NCBI GenBank assembly: GCA_946479185.1
Contig: CAMLFF010000236.1
Span: forward strand, 1-5,256
Length of the DNA: 5,256 nt
DNA from: an uncultured Sphingobium sp.
GTDB lineage: Bacteria > Pseudomonadota > Alphaproteobacteria > Sphingomonadales > Sphingomonadaceae
Reading direction: 5' to 3'
In this document: piece by piece, positions 5,009-5,256 of the stretch
Layout: every line of letters begins with the position of its first letter
How positions within the stretch are numbered: the stretch's first letter is position 1
The notes under the pieces: model-generated
The model's input: the letters and a program-made list of their open reading frames with translations, nothing else
Told to the model about the DNA's origin: nothing
Databases searched by the model: none
Translations under genes and position numbers: made by a program

Positions 5009-5256
5009 TTAACGGCAACGAACCTCACCGCGCTCGATGGCGCGCCCTGCGACCGCGCCGCCTGCTGCACCGAGGATGGTGCCGAGTGTCTTGCTGCCGC
5101 CGGGTGCGATGATGTTGCCGAGCACGCCGCCAGCAAGACCACCAATGACCAGACCGCGCGTACCGTCCGGTTTGTTGCAATAATAGCGGCCATCATTCTC
5201 GCGGTAGATATTGTCGTTCGGTCCCAGAACATAACCGTCATTATCGTAAGCATAGC
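5009..5256 (-). CDS. Glycine-zipper envelope protein (17 kDa surface antigen-like), 5' end outside window
   Basis: The frame is open to the right edge (last full codon at 5252-5254) and ends at TAA (5009-5011). It gives 81 residues beginning YAYDNDGYVL, so the start codon and any signal peptide lie outside. The visible part has a Tyr/Asn/Asp-rich segment (1-24), then YYCNKPDGTRG (24-34). Two glycine-zipper segments follow, with Gly at every fourth position: G34-G38-G42-G46 and G58-G62-G66-G70. It ends RAIERGEVRCR. This matches glycine zipper 2TM-domain proteins, which are outer-membrane or periplasmic envelope proteins of unclear role related to the rickettsial 17 kDa antigen. The two cysteines (Cys26, Cys80) bracket the zipper region and could pair. 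An overlapping minus-strand frame (5253-4981) has an ATG but no family resemblance and is spurious. The small membrane protein gene follows 58 bases later. Confidence 0.85.
   Translation of the reverse strand, partial: YAYDNDGYVLGPNDNIYRENDGRYYCNKPDGTRGLVIGGLAGGVLGNIIAPGGSKTLGTILGAAGGAVAGRAIERGEVRCR

Noticed and set aside
4981..5253. A 90-residue minus-strand protein (MLTIMTVMFW...)
   Set aside because: It is low-complexity Ser/Ala/Arg sequence in the wrong frame over the glycine-zipper gene.
1..5256. Mobile elements, CRISPR arrays, tRNAs, attachment sites or a defence island
   Set aside because: There are no transposase or integrase frames, no regularly spaced repeats, no tRNA-like cloverleaf and no long terminal repeats. 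Every region is accounted for by core-type genes and short gaps.

Overview
The window looks like ordinary GC-rich chromosomal core DNA from an alphaproteobacterium, most likely a sphingomonad (Sphingomonadales). This is inferred from three things: the linkage of sucC to etfB-etfA without an adjacent sucD, a small lipoprotein of a type I associate with sphingomonads, and a CtaD-type oxidase tail of the subunit I/III fusion style. Nothing indicates a mobile element, tRNA or rRNA gene, CRISPR array, prophage or genomic island. Nine genes fill almost the whole window, and no gene-free stretch exceeds about 100 bases.

Layout: bases 1-756 (+) hold the 3' end of a respiratory-oxidase operon: the subunit III-like C-terminus of a cytochrome c oxidase polypeptide, then a three-helix membrane protein coupled to it by an ATGA overlap. 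Converging on this is the operon sucC-etfB-etfA (3749 down to 760, -), encoding the succinyl-CoA synthetase beta subunit and both subunits of electron-transfer flavoprotein. The two operons meet tail to tail with only 3 bases between stop codons, and an 11-bp perfect inverted repeat lies around both stops.

Upstream of sucC, on the same strand, is a small lipoprotein gene (4176-3850) of unknown function. It is divergent from a short low-affinity-iron-permease-like membrane protein gene (4242-4652, +, TTG start). That gene converges on a small one-helix membrane protein gene (4950-4699, -) with a perfect Shine-Dalgarno sequence, and a 10-bp hairpin lies between them. At the right edge is the 3' part of a glycine-zipper envelope protein gene (-). 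Its true frame has no start codon inside the window; the longer start-to-stop frame overlapping it is spurious.

Functional theme: energy metabolism. ETF takes electrons from acyl-CoA and related dehydrogenases and passes them to ubiquinone through ETF-ubiquinone oxidoreductase. SucC with SucD makes ATP from succinyl-CoA in the TCA cycle. The terminal oxidase consumes electrons at the end of the chain. I do not see a convincing new system. The points most worth a second look are the hairpin around the convergent stops, the split of sucC from sucD, the repeated elements upstream of sucC and the small uncharacterised envelope proteins.
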